Below, piece after piece: positions 1 to 8,093 of a stretch of 64,000 bases of DNA. The notes beneath the pieces were generated by a model that was not told the DNA's origin, made no database searches, and was given only the letters and a program-made list of their open reading frames with translations. Origin of the DNA: Bacteroidales bacterium (GTDB lineage: Bacteria; Bacteroidota; Bacteroidia; Bacteroidales; F082); the NCBI GenBank assembly GCA_030690365.1, contig JAUYGX010000124.1, positions 1 to 64,000 on the forward strand, in the 5' to 3' direction. Both the position numbers and the translations under genes were made by a program. Numbering within the stretch: the first letter of the stretch is position 1; each line of letters opens with the position of its first letter.

Positions 1-108
1 TTAAGCACAAACTGGAATGTGGGTAACTTACCGCGAGGCTTGTATTTCTATCGTGCAGAGCAGGATGGAAATACAGTTACTGGTAAAGTGGTATTGCTTG
101 GGGAGTGA
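1..108 (+). CDS. C-terminal end of a T9SS-exported protein (5' end outside window)
   Basis: The window opens inside a reading frame that ends at TGA 106-108. The 35 visible residues have the form of the last strands of a type A T9SS sorting domain: a NLPRGLYFY turn, then a strand ending in GKVVLLGE. Such domains direct cargo through the outer-membrane translocon and are cut off or anchored at the surface. I count 24 of the last 35 residues identical to the end of the complete cargo at 474-2363, so the two are close paralogues in tandem. The function of the missing part cannot be judged. Confidence 0.75.
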   Translation, partial: LSTNWNVGNLPRGLYFYRAEQDGNTVTGKVVLLGE

Positions 109-132
109 GTTTTTTTTTAAAATGATTGATAG

Positions 133-411
133 ATGAAAAACATATTTGAAAGTGGGAGAAGTGGATATAGCAGCGTAGTTGCAAACTACGCTGAGTGGGG
201 GGCTCAATTTAATTACACACTACCCTACAATGCAAGCGGAGGCTCTATTGTTATTACCGACATCATCGGCGAAAAAATAGAAACACTCGTTTTGCAAAGT
301 AATCAAGGCAGCAAGTTATGGGATACCCGTAAACTGCCAATAGGAGTTTATTTATACACCCTGAAGTCAGTAGGCTTATCTGAAACAGGGAAGGTTGTAA
401 TTAGTAGATAA
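133..411 (+). pseudogene. Orphan T9SS sorting-domain fragment
   Basis: The 92-codon frame has no signal peptide. From about residue 25 it reads as a typical sorting domain: FNYTLPY, then SIVITDIIGEKIETL, then LPIGVYLYTLK and a final GKVVISR. A free sorting domain has no cargo to export, so I read this as the surviving 3' end of a lost gene. The junction between non-homologous N-terminal codons and the domain coincides with a perfect hairpin at 171-193, which suggests a repeat insertion or recombination broke the gene. A terminator-like hairpin follows at 421-456. Translation as a short peptide cannot be excluded. Confidence 0.55.
171..193. repeat. REP-like perfect hairpin inside the sorting-domain fragment
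   Basis: The arms CAGCGTAGTT and AACTACGCTG are perfectly complementary around a GCA loop. It looks like the short palindromes scattered through Bacteroidota genomes. It lies exactly where the fragment at 133-411 changes from unrecognisable sequence to sorting domain. Confidence 0.6.
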
Positions 412-420
412 ATATTTAAC

Positions 421-456
421 AAACAGGTTGTAAGCAAGCAGCTTACAACCTGTTTT
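421..456 (+). terminator. Strong hairpin with short T run, probable terminator
   Basis: A 15-bp perfect stem (421-435 with 441-455, arms AAACAGGTTGTAAGC and GCTTACAACCTGTTT) closes on a 5-nt loop and ends in TTTT. It sits 10 nt after the sorting-domain fragment and 18 nt before the next start codon, so it separates two transcription units. Confidence 0.65.
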
Positions 457-473
457 ACTATTAGTTTTAAAAT

Positions 474-2363
474 ATGAAAAAACAATTTCTAATTTTTCTT
501 TGTTTTATATTTATAACGCCACTTATACATGCACAACAAATGGATATCACTTGGCAGCAGTGCTTGGGAACGGATGAGAGCGATTATCCTATGGCAGTGG
601 CAAAAGCAAACAATGGGGTTTTGGTTAGTGTTTTAGTTCCAAAGGGAGGTGTGGAAATTTCGAACTACCATGGATTGGGCGATGCCTGGCTTGTTAACCT
701 TGATACCCTTGGCAATGTGATATGGGAAAAATGTTATGGGGGCAGTGGGGGTGAGAGTTTTAGTAAAATAATTAACCTTCCAAACAATGAGTACTTCCTT
801 TTAGGTGGCACCAATTCTAGTGACGGAGACGCACAATCCTGGAATCACGACAGCTTTGATATATGGGTTGTTAAAATTGACAGTGCGAAAGAAATAATTT
901 GGGAAAGATGTGTAGGAGGCCCGTCACACGATTCTCCCAATGATGCCATAGCCACACCGGATGGAGGAATATTGGTACTTGGCCAAATAACCTATCCCGG
1001 CGGAGATATCGGCCAACATTATGGTGGTACCGATGCCTGGCTGTGCCGGCTGGATTCCTCGGGCAATATATTGTGGGAACATACCTATGGCGGACCCGGT
1101 GACGAACGCCTCATGAAGGTCATCCCTACCTCACGCGATACCTATATGATGGTTGGTGATTTTTACACCAGCGAAGGACTGATCGATTGCCAAAAGGATA
1201 GTTCAGCCATCGAGAAAGATGTGTGGGTAGTGGAGATCGACACGCTGGGCAATTTGCTTCAACAATATTGCTACGGGGGCAGTTATTGGGATGAAGGGTT
1301 TGATATTATTGAAGTGGGAAGCGGTTTTGTTTTTTTAGCACAAACCGACTCTGACGATCAGGATGTAAGTGGATTGCACGGATCGGTCAATAGTTCCTAT
1401 AATTCGGATATATGGGTTGTCCAAATTGACAGTATTGGAAATATAAAATGGCAAAACTGCTTGGGCGGCAGCCGAATAGATTCTCCAGTTTCAATTTATC
1501 ATTTTAGTGACGGGGACTACTTGCTATTTGGCGTTTCCTATTCAGATGACGGAGACGTTTCCGGAGACCATTTCGATTTAGGTAATCCTGATATATGGGT
1601 AGCTAAGCTCGATTCATTGGGTCAACTTCAATGGCAACAATGCATTGGTGGGATTAGTTATGAATGGTTAGCACCACACTCGATATGTCAGATAAGTGAT
1701 GATCATTATGCAATGGCAGCTCAAACTTTTATGCTAAGTGAAGATGTGCAATGTGATTTAAATCCCACAAATTCCACTTACGATGCCTGGGTATTTGAAA
1801 TAAAAAACTGCTCCAACTATCAACCCGTCACACCCCAAGGCCCCACCGGGCCGGATACCCTGTGCCACACAACAGACACAACCTCGGTTTATACCCTTGC
1901 ACCGGCAGCCGGAGCCTGGGGCTATATATGGCAACTACAACCCGAAGAAGCAGGTACGCTGGTACAAGACAGCCTGTCGGCCACCATCACCTGGAACACC
2001 GGCTATCAGGGTGAGGTACAAATTTCCACCGCCAGCTACAACGACTGTGGGCAGTCGGCATACTCGGAGGCTAAAACCACCTTTGTTTACACCTGTGTGG
2101 GGGTGGAAGAAAACGCGGCCAATGGGCTTGGGTTGAGGGTGTATCCTAATCCTGCCAATGAGCTTGTGTTATTTGAAACATTGGGCAATAAACTCACGAC
2201 CGTCACCATTTATAGCCACACCGGGCAGTTGGTGGAAAAGTTGGTGCTTAATGCAGCACGTACACAATGGAATATTGGTAGTTTGCCACGCGGACTTTAT
2301 TTCTATCATGCGGAGCAGGATGGCAAAATGGTGGCGGGAAAATTGGTGTTGGGTGGGGAGTAG
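474..2363 (+). CDS. Secreted T9SS cargo with seven W-x-x-C-x-G-G repeats
   Basis: A 629-residue exported protein. Residues 1-21 are a signal peptide ending in HAQQ. Residues 25-445 hold seven repeats of about 60 residues, each opening with a Trp/Cys/Gly-Gly motif (near residues 27, 84, 143, 201, 263, 326 and 387) and carrying a D-x-W-V/L-V-x-x-D strand before the next copy, as expected for a beta-propeller-like fold. A PKD-like module (about 450-545) and a type A sorting domain (about 555-629, with VYPNPAN and LPRGLYFY) follow. The product should be exported by the SprA-containing T9SS encoded in this window. It is a paralogue of the truncated gene at 1-108. Ligand and function are unknown. 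Confidence 0.85.
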   Translation: MKKQFLIFLCFIFITPLIHAQQMDITWQQCLGTDESDYPMAVAKANNGVLVSVLVPKGGVEISNYHGLGDAWLVNLDTLGNVIWEKCYGGSGGESFSKIINLPNNEYFLLGGTNSSDGDAQSWNHDSFDIWVVKIDSAKEIIWERCVGGPSHDSPNDAIATPDGGILVLGQITYPGGDIGQHYGGTDAWLCRLDSSGNILWEHTYGGPGDERLMKVIPTSRDTYMMVGDFYTSEGLIDCQKDSSAIEKDVWVVEIDTLGNLLQQYCYGGSYWDEGFDIIEVGSGFVFLAQTDSDDQDVSGLHGSVNSSYNSDIWVVQIDSIGNIKWQNCLGGSRIDSPVSIYHFSDGDYLLFGVSYSDDGDVSGDHFDLGNPDIWVAKLDSLGQLQWQQCIGGISYEWLAPHSICQISDDHYAMAAQTFMLSEDVQCDLNPTNSTYDAWVFEIKNCSNYQPVTPQGPTGPDTLCHTTDTTSVYTLAPAAGAWGYIWQLQPEEAGTLVQDSLSATITWNTGYQGEVQISTASYNDCGQSAYSEAKTTFVYTCVGVEENAANGLGLRVYPNPANELVLFETLGNKLTTVTIYSHTGQLVEKLVLNAARTQWNIGSLPRGLYFYHAEQDGKMVAGKLVLGGE

Positions 2364-2418
2364 ATTATATTCAACTTTTCAAAAGTTTGAAACTTTGGAA
2401 AAGTTACGACATCCAAGT

Positions 2419-2439
2419 CCCCCACGATGGTTATCGGGG
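2419..2439. repeat. CCCC-CGAT / ATCGGGG palindrome, copy 1
   Basis: Imperfect palindrome with CCCC(A)CGAT on the left and ATCGGGG on the right around GGTT. Related copies occur at 19617-19635, 28885-28903 and 28926-28944, all between convergently transcribed genes. Confidence 0.6.
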
Positions 2440-2727
2440 CGATCGGGATAGTCACGATCGACTTTGTAACCCTGGAATTCATTCCGTGGATTTTGAAAAC
2501 TAAACTAAAACTGATCATAAAATAATGAAGTATTCACAAAATCATGAGCAAATCAAGGCACGCGAAACATTCGCGCGCCAGAGGGGGTGAGTCTGGTTGT
2601 TAACCGTCGGTTTGCCAAAACGAATATGCTTCAGCACCTTGCAGAGCAAATAAAGCAGTCGGTACCAGAGGGATTGCTTGCCAAAACAAGGGGTACGGTG
2701 GTGGAGTGGAGGTAGTGGAATAATGAC

Positions 2728-2778
2728 GACCTTCCGGGAAGGATTTGACCTTCCGGGTTGGAAAAAACCCGGAAGGTC
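2728..2778. repeat. CCTTCCGGG inverted-repeat array
   Basis: GACCTTCCGGG occurs at 2728 and again at 2747. The second copy (2747-2759) pairs perfectly over 13 bp with 2766-2778. It lies 17 nt beyond the stop codon of the minus-strand radical SAM gene, so it may act as a transcript end, although no T run follows on that strand. Confidence 0.6.
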
Positions 2779-2794
2779 GAAATAGTTTACTCAA

Positions 2795-3571
2795 TTAATC
2801 AAATACAACAGCCTTTACGCCTAGCTCCTGCACCTGCCGGGCAATAAGTTCCAACTCTCTTCTCGTTACTTTTTCCACTCCGGCGGCCGGGGTTTCGCGT
2901 TCGATGCTGTAGAGCATCACTTCAGCAGGTCGGATTTTGTCGATCAGTTTCAGCCATGCCGAAATTTCCTCCGGTGAAGTGTTATCGATGCGTTCTCCAT
3001 TGTTTTCGCCACGCAAAAACAGGGTTTGAATGGTCAGGTTTTCCTTGATGAGTAACAGATTTTCTACAATCTTTTCCAATGTCAGGTTGCCAAGTGGTTG
3101 GTTGATGCGTTGAAACATGATTTCGGTTCCGGCATCCAGTTTTTGAATGTTTTTATCAATCTTCAACAAAGCGTCTCTTACCTGTTTTTTGTGTAGCATG
3201 CTGGCATTCGACAGCACACTTATCACTGCCTTTGGTGCATATACATCACGTGCTTCGATGGCATCGTCAATAATTCCGGCAAATTCAGGGTGGGTTGTAG
3301 GTTCTCCGTTTCCGGCAAACGTAATGGCATCGGGTTGGTTTGGGGTGTTCTGAAGCGATTGCAGTTTTTCGGACAGCAACCGTTTAAAATCTGTGCGTTT
3401 TGGAAGCTCAATCTTTGTGGTACTGTTGTCGGTCCACCCGCATTCGCAGTAAACACAATTAAAGTTACAGAACTTGTTGTGTACTGGGAGTAAATTGATT
3501 CCCAAAGAGATACCCAATCTCCTGCTGCGAACAGGACCAAAAATTAACTCGTCGAATAAAATGCCAGCCAT
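2795..3571 (-). CDS. Radical SAM protein (COG0731-like)
   Basis: A 258-residue radical S-adenosylmethionine enzyme. The N-terminus has FGPVRSRRLG, followed by the iron-sulfur cluster motif C35-x3-C39-x2-C42. A GNGEPTTHPEF segment near residue 110 is the SAM-contacting GGEP-like motif. This pattern matches the COG0731 group, often labelled wyosine-tRNA synthase-like; bacteria do not make wyosine, so the true substrate is unknown. It is transcribed divergently from the polyprenyl synthase gene. A TATTTTTG core on the minus strand (3595 down to 3588) could be its promoter. Confidence 0.85.
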   Translation of the reverse strand: MAGILFDELIFGPVRSRRLGISLGINLLPVHNKFCNFNCVYCECGWTDNSTTKIELPKRTDFKRLLSEKLQSLQNTPNQPDAITFAGNGEPTTHPEFAGIIDDAIEARDVYAPKAVISVLSNASMLHKKQVRDALLKIDKNIQKLDAGTEIMFQRINQPLGNLTLEKIVENLLLIKENLTIQTLFLRGENNGERIDNTSPEEISAWLKLIDKIRPAEVMLYSIERETPAAGVEKVTRRELELIARQVQELGVKAVVFD

Positions 3572-3581
3572 AAAATGGAAG

Positions 3582-3607
3582 TTTGTGCAAAAATAGCCTT
3601 AATTTTG
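3582..3607. promoter_or_regulatory. Overlapping divergent promoter cores
   Basis: A minus-strand TATTTTTG (3595-3588, facing the radical SAM gene) and a plus-strand TAATTTTG (3600-3607, facing the polyprenyl synthase gene) both match TAnnTTTG and lie 4 nt apart. TTTG at 3582-3585 could serve as the plus-strand -33 box, but the 14-nt gap is shorter than usual. Confidence 0.45.
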
Positions 3608-3640
3608 ATTTTTTTACCGAAGTTCCATCTACCAAAACCG

Positions 3641-4615
3641 ATGAACACGCTCAGTCAGTTAAAAAAACCAATCGAAGCCGATCTTGATTTGTTTCAGGAG
3701 GTTTTTAAAAATTCTGTTAAGTCGAAAGTGCCTTTGCTGGACATTATTATGAGGTATCTGCTCAAGGCAAAGGGCAAGCAGTTGCGTCCGGTAATTGTGG
3801 TTTATAGTGCGGCTTTGTTTGCCAAACCCAATGAAGAAACTTACAGGGCAGCTTCCCTGATTGAACTTTTACATACCGCTACCCTGGTGCACGATGATGT
3901 GGTTGATGATGCCAGTCACCGACGTGGAAGGTTTTCGATCAATGCGTTGTGGCGCAACAAAATTGCGGTACTGGCAGGAGATTATCTGCTTTCGAGGGGC
4001 ATGTTACTGGCTTTGAAATCAAAGGATTATGCTATTCTTGAAATTGTATCGGAAGCCGTTAAGGAAATGAGCGAGGGCGAGCTGTTACAGATGGAAAAAG
4101 CCCGTAAGCTGGATATAAATGAACAAGTGTATTATGATGTAATTCGCAAGAAAACGGCTTCCTTACTGGCTTCTTGCTTTGCTTCTGGAGCCGCTTCCAC
4201 CTGTTCCGATCAGGAATCAATTAATCGCATGTGGCAAATAGGAGAATTGGCAGGTATGGCTTTTCAAATAAAAGACGACTTGTTCGATTTTCAGAAAAAC
4301 AACCAAACCGGCAAGCCCAGCGGCATCGACATCAAAGAAAAAAAAATGACCCTGCCGTTGATTTTCGCACTTAGTAAGGCTACATTTTTAGAAAAGAGAA
4401 AAATCATCAACATTGTAAAAAACCACAATACCAATGAAAACAAAGTGGGCTGGTTGATGGACTTTGTAGAGCAAAGTGGCGGTCTGGCTTATGCCGAAAA
4501 CAAGATGAATGAGTTTAAAAAGCAATCGCTCGACTTGTTAAATACTTTTCCTGAAAACCAGGCCCGAACGGCTTTGGAGCAGTTGGTGGTTTTCTCAATC
4601 GAAAGAAGTAAATAA
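3641..4615 (+). CDS. Polyprenyl diphosphate synthase
   Basis: An all-trans prenyltransferase that condenses isopentenyl diphosphate onto allylic diphosphates, giving the side chain of menaquinone in this phylum. Both aspartate-rich motifs are intact: HDDVVDD near residues 84-90 and KDDLFDF near 211-217, which bind magnesium and the diphosphate. The GKQLRP substrate motif is at 45-50. I start at ATG 3641 (324 residues, normal for the family) because an upstream in-frame ATG at 3575 would add a non-homologous hydrophobic stretch and would lie ahead of the promoter core at 3600-3607. The exact chain length is not predictable. It converges on the sensor kinase gene with a 2-nt gap. Confidence 0.9.
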   Translation: MNTLSQLKKPIEADLDLFQEVFKNSVKSKVPLLDIIMRYLLKAKGKQLRPVIVVYSAALFAKPNEETYRAASLIELLHTATLVHDDVVDDASHRRGRFSINALWRNKIAVLAGDYLLSRGMLLALKSKDYAILEIVSEAVKEMSEGELLQMEKARKLDINEQVYYDVIRKKTASLLASCFASGAASTCSDQESINRMWQIGELAGMAFQIKDDLFDFQKNNQTGKPSGIDIKEKKMTLPLIFALSKATFLEKRKIINIVKNHNTNENKVGWLMDFVEQSGGLAYAENKMNEFKKQSLDLLNTFPENQARTALEQLVVFSIERSK

Positions 4616-4617
4616 CT

Positions 4618-5667
4618 TTATGCCATCTTTAAGGTAAACGAAAATGTAGTCCCTTCGCCTTCTTTACTTCTTACACTGATGGTTTGCCGGTGGGCTTCGA
4701 TGATGTGTTTTACAATGGCCAATCCCAGTCCCGAGCCACCGGTATCGCGCGAGCGACTTATTTCTGTCCGGTAAAACCGTTCAAAAACGCGGTGCATATT
4801 TTCTTCAGGTATACCGATACCATTGTCCTGCACCTCCACCAGATAATTGTTGTGAAAATTGTAGCAGGATATTTTGATGATGCCCCCTTTTTGATCACCA
4901 TATTTTATGGCATTATCAATCAGGTTAATAAGCACCTGCCTGATACGCTTTTTGTCGGCACGTGCTTTCATAGAACGGTTCATGGAAGAATGTAACACAA
5001 TTTTTGTATTGTGGTTTGTAGCTTTCATTTCCATGTAATCCATCACTTCGCGGGTAAGATCGTACAAGTTAAAGGTTTCTTCCTTCAGCACCAGTTCACC
5101 TGATTCGAGCCGGGCAATTTCTTCCAGTTCTTCAACCAGCACAATCATTCGGTTGATACTTTTTTCAGTCTTTTTTAAAAACTTTTCGTTCACCGATTTA
5201 TCTTCCAGGCCACCCTCGAGCAAAGTAAGTACATAGCCCTGAATGTTAAAAATCGGGGTTTTGAGTTCGTGCGAAATATTGCCTAAAAATTCACGTCTGT
5301 AAACAGCAAGTTCTTTCAGTTCTTCAATTTCCTTCTTTTTTTCCTCACTCCATTTTAACACCACATTGTTTACAATCTCCAGTTCGTCGTTCTTGCCCTT
5401 TTTAAACCCTTTTCGCTCGGTCTCCGATTTCAGCAATCCAATGGTTTTATAAATAACCTTAAGTTTTTCCTTGATATACTGATCGAACAGGTAGTTGCTG
5501 ATGAAGAAGGTAAAAACAAAAACAAGGGGCAAAAAAATCAGCAGAGGGATTAACCGGAAGCTGAAAAAAAGTAAAAAAATGAGGAAATAAACAATGCCAA
5601 ACAGCGCCGTTGTAAGTGCTGAATTGATAAGGGCGATATTTTTGGAGGCAGATTTTGGCATCAGCAA
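4618..5667 (-). CDS. Sensor histidine kinase, PhoR-like
   Basis: A 349-residue membrane kinase. Two hydrophobic segments (about 15-37 and 40-58) have almost no periplasmic loop between them, so it probably senses within or at the membrane. A short cytoplasmic linker leads to the dimerisation domain with phospho-acceptor H133 (NISHELKTP). The ATPase domain shows the N box around N252 (LIDNAIKYG), the G1 box DNGIGIPEEN near 281, FERFYR near 295 and the G2 box GGSGLGLA near 310. It lies 21 nt downstream of its response regulator gene on the same strand, so the two form an operon. PhoR and PhoB are the closest familiar relatives; a phosphate signal is not established. Confidence 0.9.
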   Translation of the reverse strand: MLMPKSASKNIALINSALTTALFGIVYFLIFLLFFSFRLIPLLIFLPLVFVFTFFISNYLFDQYIKEKLKVIYKTIGLLKSETERKGFKKGKNDELEIVNNVVLKWSEEKKKEIEELKELAVYRREFLGNISHELKTPIFNIQGYVLTLLEGGLEDKSVNEKFLKKTEKSINRMIVLVEELEEIARLESGELVLKEETFNLYDLTREVMDYMEMKATNHNTKIVLHSSMNRSMKARADKKRIRQVLINLIDNAIKYGDQKGGIIKISCYNFHNNYLVEVQDNGIGIPEENMHRVFERFYRTEISRSRDTGGSGLGLAIVKHIIEAHRQTISVRSKEGEGTTFSFTLKMA

Positions 5668-5688
5668 TAGGATTGCTCTGATGAGGAC

Positions 5689-6372
5689 TTATGTACTGAA
5701 AGTGTACCCCACACCTTTAATAGTACGGATGTTGTCGAGTCCTATTTTTTCGCGGATTTTGCGCATATGCACATCAATGGTACGGTCGCCAACAATGACG
5801 TCGTTTCCCCACACCCTGGCAAAAATGTCTTCGCGCGAAAACACTTTGTTGGGCGAGGCTGCCAGCAACGCCAGAATTTTAAACTCTTTGTTGGGCAGGA
5901 TGATTTTCTCACCCTCTTTGATGACCATAAAACGTTCAGAATCAATTATCAGATCATTGATTTCGATCACCGAATTTACTTTCTCTTTTTTGGAGGTCCG
6001 GCGCAACAAGGCATTTATCCGGCTCATCAACACTTTTGGCTTAATCGGTTTCGACACATAATCGTCGGCTCCGGCTTCAAAGCCTGCGATTTGTGAATAA
6101 TCCTCCGACCGGGCTGTTAAAAATACGATAATGGTTTCTTGCAGAGCCTGAATTTTCCTGATTTCCTGCACAGCAGTCATGCCATCCATTTTTGGCATCA
6201 TCACATCCATGATAATCAGGTCAGGAATTTCTTTTTTTGCTTTTTGAATGGCTTCCATTCCGTTAAAGGCAGTAACCACGTTAAAACCTTCCTTTTCAAG
6301 GTTGTACGACAAAAACTCAACAATATCTTCTTCGTCGTCGACCAACAGAATTTTATACTTTGTTTGGTCCAT
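5689..6372 (-). CDS. Response regulator, OmpR/PhoB family
   Basis: A 227-residue DNA-binding regulator. The receiver domain has the acidic pair D12-D13, phospho-acceptor D56 (IIMDVMMPKMDG), T86 and K108 (YVSKPI). The C-terminal winged helix (about 128-225) has the recognition helix DRTIDVHMRKIREKIG and the closing GVGYTF hairpin. It is the first gene of a regulator-kinase operon with the kinase 21 nt downstream. Targets are unknown; nothing nearby is an obvious phosphate-uptake gene. Confidence 0.92.
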   Translation of the reverse strand: MDQTKYKILLVDDEEDIVEFLSYNLEKEGFNVVTAFNGMEAIQKAKKEIPDLIIMDVMMPKMDGMTAVQEIRKIQALQETIIVFLTARSEDYSQIAGFEAGADDYVSKPIKPKVLMSRINALLRRTSKKEKVNSVIEINDLIIDSERFMVIKEGEKIILPNKEFKILALLAASPNKVFSREDIFARVWGNDVIVGDRTIDVHMRKIREKIGLDNIRTIKGVGYTFST

Positions 6373-6542
6373 CAGATTAATTTTTCCATCTGACCAAAGT
6401 ACTACAATTTTAGTGACTGGTGAAATTAGTGTATTATTTTTAAGTTAATTCTATCTGCAACAGACTAATAATCTGTAATATGGCTTAGTTATTGAATTTA
6501 AGTTCAATTTCGGGAACATTTTTTAACTTTGATGAAAAAAGA

Positions 6543-7178
6543 ATGATGCAAATTACTTTACGATATGTGCTCTTGTTTATTGGTTTTACTGTTTCCTTTT
6601 CGGCTCTTTCGCAGCAGCGTTTTGGAGGCGGAATAACGGCCGGTGTGGTAGGTTCACAGGTGGCCGGCGACTCGTTATCGGGATACCATAAAGGCGGGAT
6701 TTTTGGAGGGGGATTTGTTACCATTGGCCTGGGAGGAATGTCTTCCGCACAGATGGAACTTACTTATTTTCAAAAAGGAAGCCGCGAAAATCCGATTGAA
6801 GAAAACAATTATCGGTTTTTCCTGCTCCGCTTGAATTATGTTGAGATGGCCATCCTTTATCAACATCAGATGGGTAGTTTTATGTTTGAAGGCGGGCCTT
6901 CGGTTGGCGTACTCACCAGTTTTTATGAAGAAAACACCTATGAGATTGTAAGTAACGTGTCAGGATATCCAAAACCCGCCCGTTTCACCTTACAAATCAA
7001 TCTGGGGATGGTGTTGTTGGTGAGTGATCAATGGCAGGCTTTTCTACGTACCAACAATTCGATGATGAGTGTCAGGGGTAAAGATTACAAAGGTGTTTTT
7101 CGGTTTTGGGATTATGGCCAGTACAACGATGCATTGGTGCTGGGCCTGAGGTACGTGTTCAGGGCGCCCAATCGTTAA
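6543..7178 (+). CDS. Small outer-membrane beta-barrel protein (PorT-like fold)
   Basis: About 211 residues with a signal peptide ending near SALSQQ. The rest alternates short polar turns with amphipathic strands (GGGITAGVVGSQVAGD, AQMELTYFQKGS, LGLRYVF), as in the PorT-like outer-membrane barrel family of about eight strands. I use ATG 6543; an upstream in-frame ATG at 6492 would put 17 residues ahead of the signal peptide. A perfect TAACTTTG core at 6524-6531 would leave almost no leader before this ATG. PorT itself is a T9SS accessory protein, but this fold is widespread and a secretion role is not shown. Confidence 0.75.
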   Translation: MMQITLRYVLLFIGFTVSFSALSQQRFGGGITAGVVGSQVAGDSLSGYHKGGIFGGGFVTIGLGGMSSAQMELTYFQKGSRENPIEENNYRFFLLRLNYVEMAILYQHQMGSFMFEGGPSVGVLTSFYEENTYEIVSNVSGYPKPARFTLQINLGMVLLVSDQWQAFLRTNNSMMSVRGKDYKGVFRFWDYGQYNDALVLGLRYVFRAPNR

Positions 7179-7246
7179 AAAAACCTAAACCATCCACATT
7201 GCGACCTGATACTTAGGAATATTCACATCACTTCGGTTTTTTTTAC

Positions 7247-7254
7247 TACCTTTG
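7247..7254 (+). promoter_or_regulatory. Promoter core of the starch-synthase-like gene
   Basis: TACCTTTG matches TAnnTTTG and lies 29 nt before ATG 7284. No clear -33 TTTG box is visible at the expected distance. Confidence 0.45.
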
Positions 7255-7283
7255 CACATCAGTATCGTATAACAAATTTACTT

Positions 7284-8093
7284 ATGGAAAAGAAGAGGGT
7301 GCTTTTTGTAAATCAGGAGATAACTCCATATCTCCCTGAGACTCCTCTAAGCAAAATTGGTCGGTTTCTTCCCCAAAAGACTCAGGAAAAAGGAAAAGAA
7401 ATCCGCACCTTTATGCCAAGATATGGCCTCGTTAACGAAAGAAGGAATCAACTGCACGAAGTAATTCGTCTTTCAGGTATGAACCTAATTATTGATGACA
7501 TCGACCATCCACTCATCATAAAAGTTGCTTCCATACAACAAGCGCGAATGCAGGTTTATTTTATTGACAATGAAGATTTCTTTCACCGAAAGTTTTTGTT
7601 CCGCGATAAAGCCAGGAAATTCTTCGACGACAACGATGAACGTACCGTCTTTTTTTCCAAAGGAGTACTCGAAACGGTCAAGAAACTGGGCTGGGCACCC
7701 GATCTCATTCATACCCATGGGTGGTTTTCGAGCCTGTTGCCTTTTTACGTTCGTACAGCTTACAAGGACAATCCCATCTTTGGTGATTTAAAAATAATCT
7801 GCAGCCTCTACGACGATGAGTTCAGCGAGTCGTTTAAATCGGGGTTTGTGGATAAAATAAAAATGAATGGTATCGAAAACAATCAACTCGAACACTATAA
7901 AAATGGTTCTTACGTTTCCTTGATGAAAGGTGCCATCGATCATTCAGATGCACTGATGATAGCCAGTCCTGTAATCAACCAGGAAGTTTTGGAATATGCC
8001 AAAGCCTCCGGTAAACCAATGCTTGACTATCAGGGAGAAGAAGACTATTTTAATGCTTATAATGATTTTTATGACCAGATTATTGAAGGTTAA
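7284..8093 (+). CDS. Starch/glycogen synthase N-lobe-like protein (GT5-type)
   Basis: A 269-residue protein matching only the N-terminal Rossmann lobe of GT5 glycogen synthases. The opening RVLFVNQEITPYLPETPLSKIG aligns with the ADP-glucose loop, but the usual K-x-G-G-L is K-I-G-R here. DLIHTHGWFSSLLPFY near residue 145 matches the HxHDW segment. The C-terminal lobe with the catalytic Glu is absent (full enzymes are about 480 residues), so glycogen synthesis is unlikely. Short forms like this are conserved in Bacteroidota next to DUF4270 and glmS, as here. The next gene starts inside its last codons, so the two are co-translated. Its role is unknown. Confidence 0.8.
   Translation: MEKKRVLFVNQEITPYLPETPLSKIGRFLPQKTQEKGKEIRTFMPRYGLVNERRNQLHEVIRLSGMNLIIDDIDHPLIIKVASIQQARMQVYFIDNEDFFHRKFLFRDKARKFFDDNDERTVFFSKGVLETVKKLGWAPDLIHTHGWFSSLLPFYVRTAYKDNPIFGDLKIICSLYDDEFSESFKSGFVDKIKMNGIENNQLEHYKNGSYVSLMKGAIDHSDALMIASPVINQEVLEYAKASGKPMLDYQGEEDYFNAYNDFYDQIIEG

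Larger units (their letters stand above)
2364..2794. other. 431-bp intergenic gap between convergent genes, repeat-rich
   Basis: The gap holds a CCCC/GGGG palindrome at 2419-2439, a CGATCG pair at 2440-2445 and 2455-2460, a small hairpin at 2561-2575 (arms CGCGAA and TTCGCG) and a CCTTCCGGG hairpin array at 2728-2778. A stop-free plus-strand frame from about 2548 to 2715 has protein-like composition but no ATG start and no match I recognise; it could be a coding remnant. I see no convincing intact gene. Confidence 0.6.

Noticed and set aside
2587-2715. Plus-strand frame with a possible GTG start in the first gap
   Set aside because: Composition looks coding but there is no recognised domain and the region is full of short repeats.
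7284-8093. Complete glycogen synthase
   Set aside because: The catalytic C-terminal lobe is missing and the next gene starts immediately, so it is not a frameshifted full enzyme.
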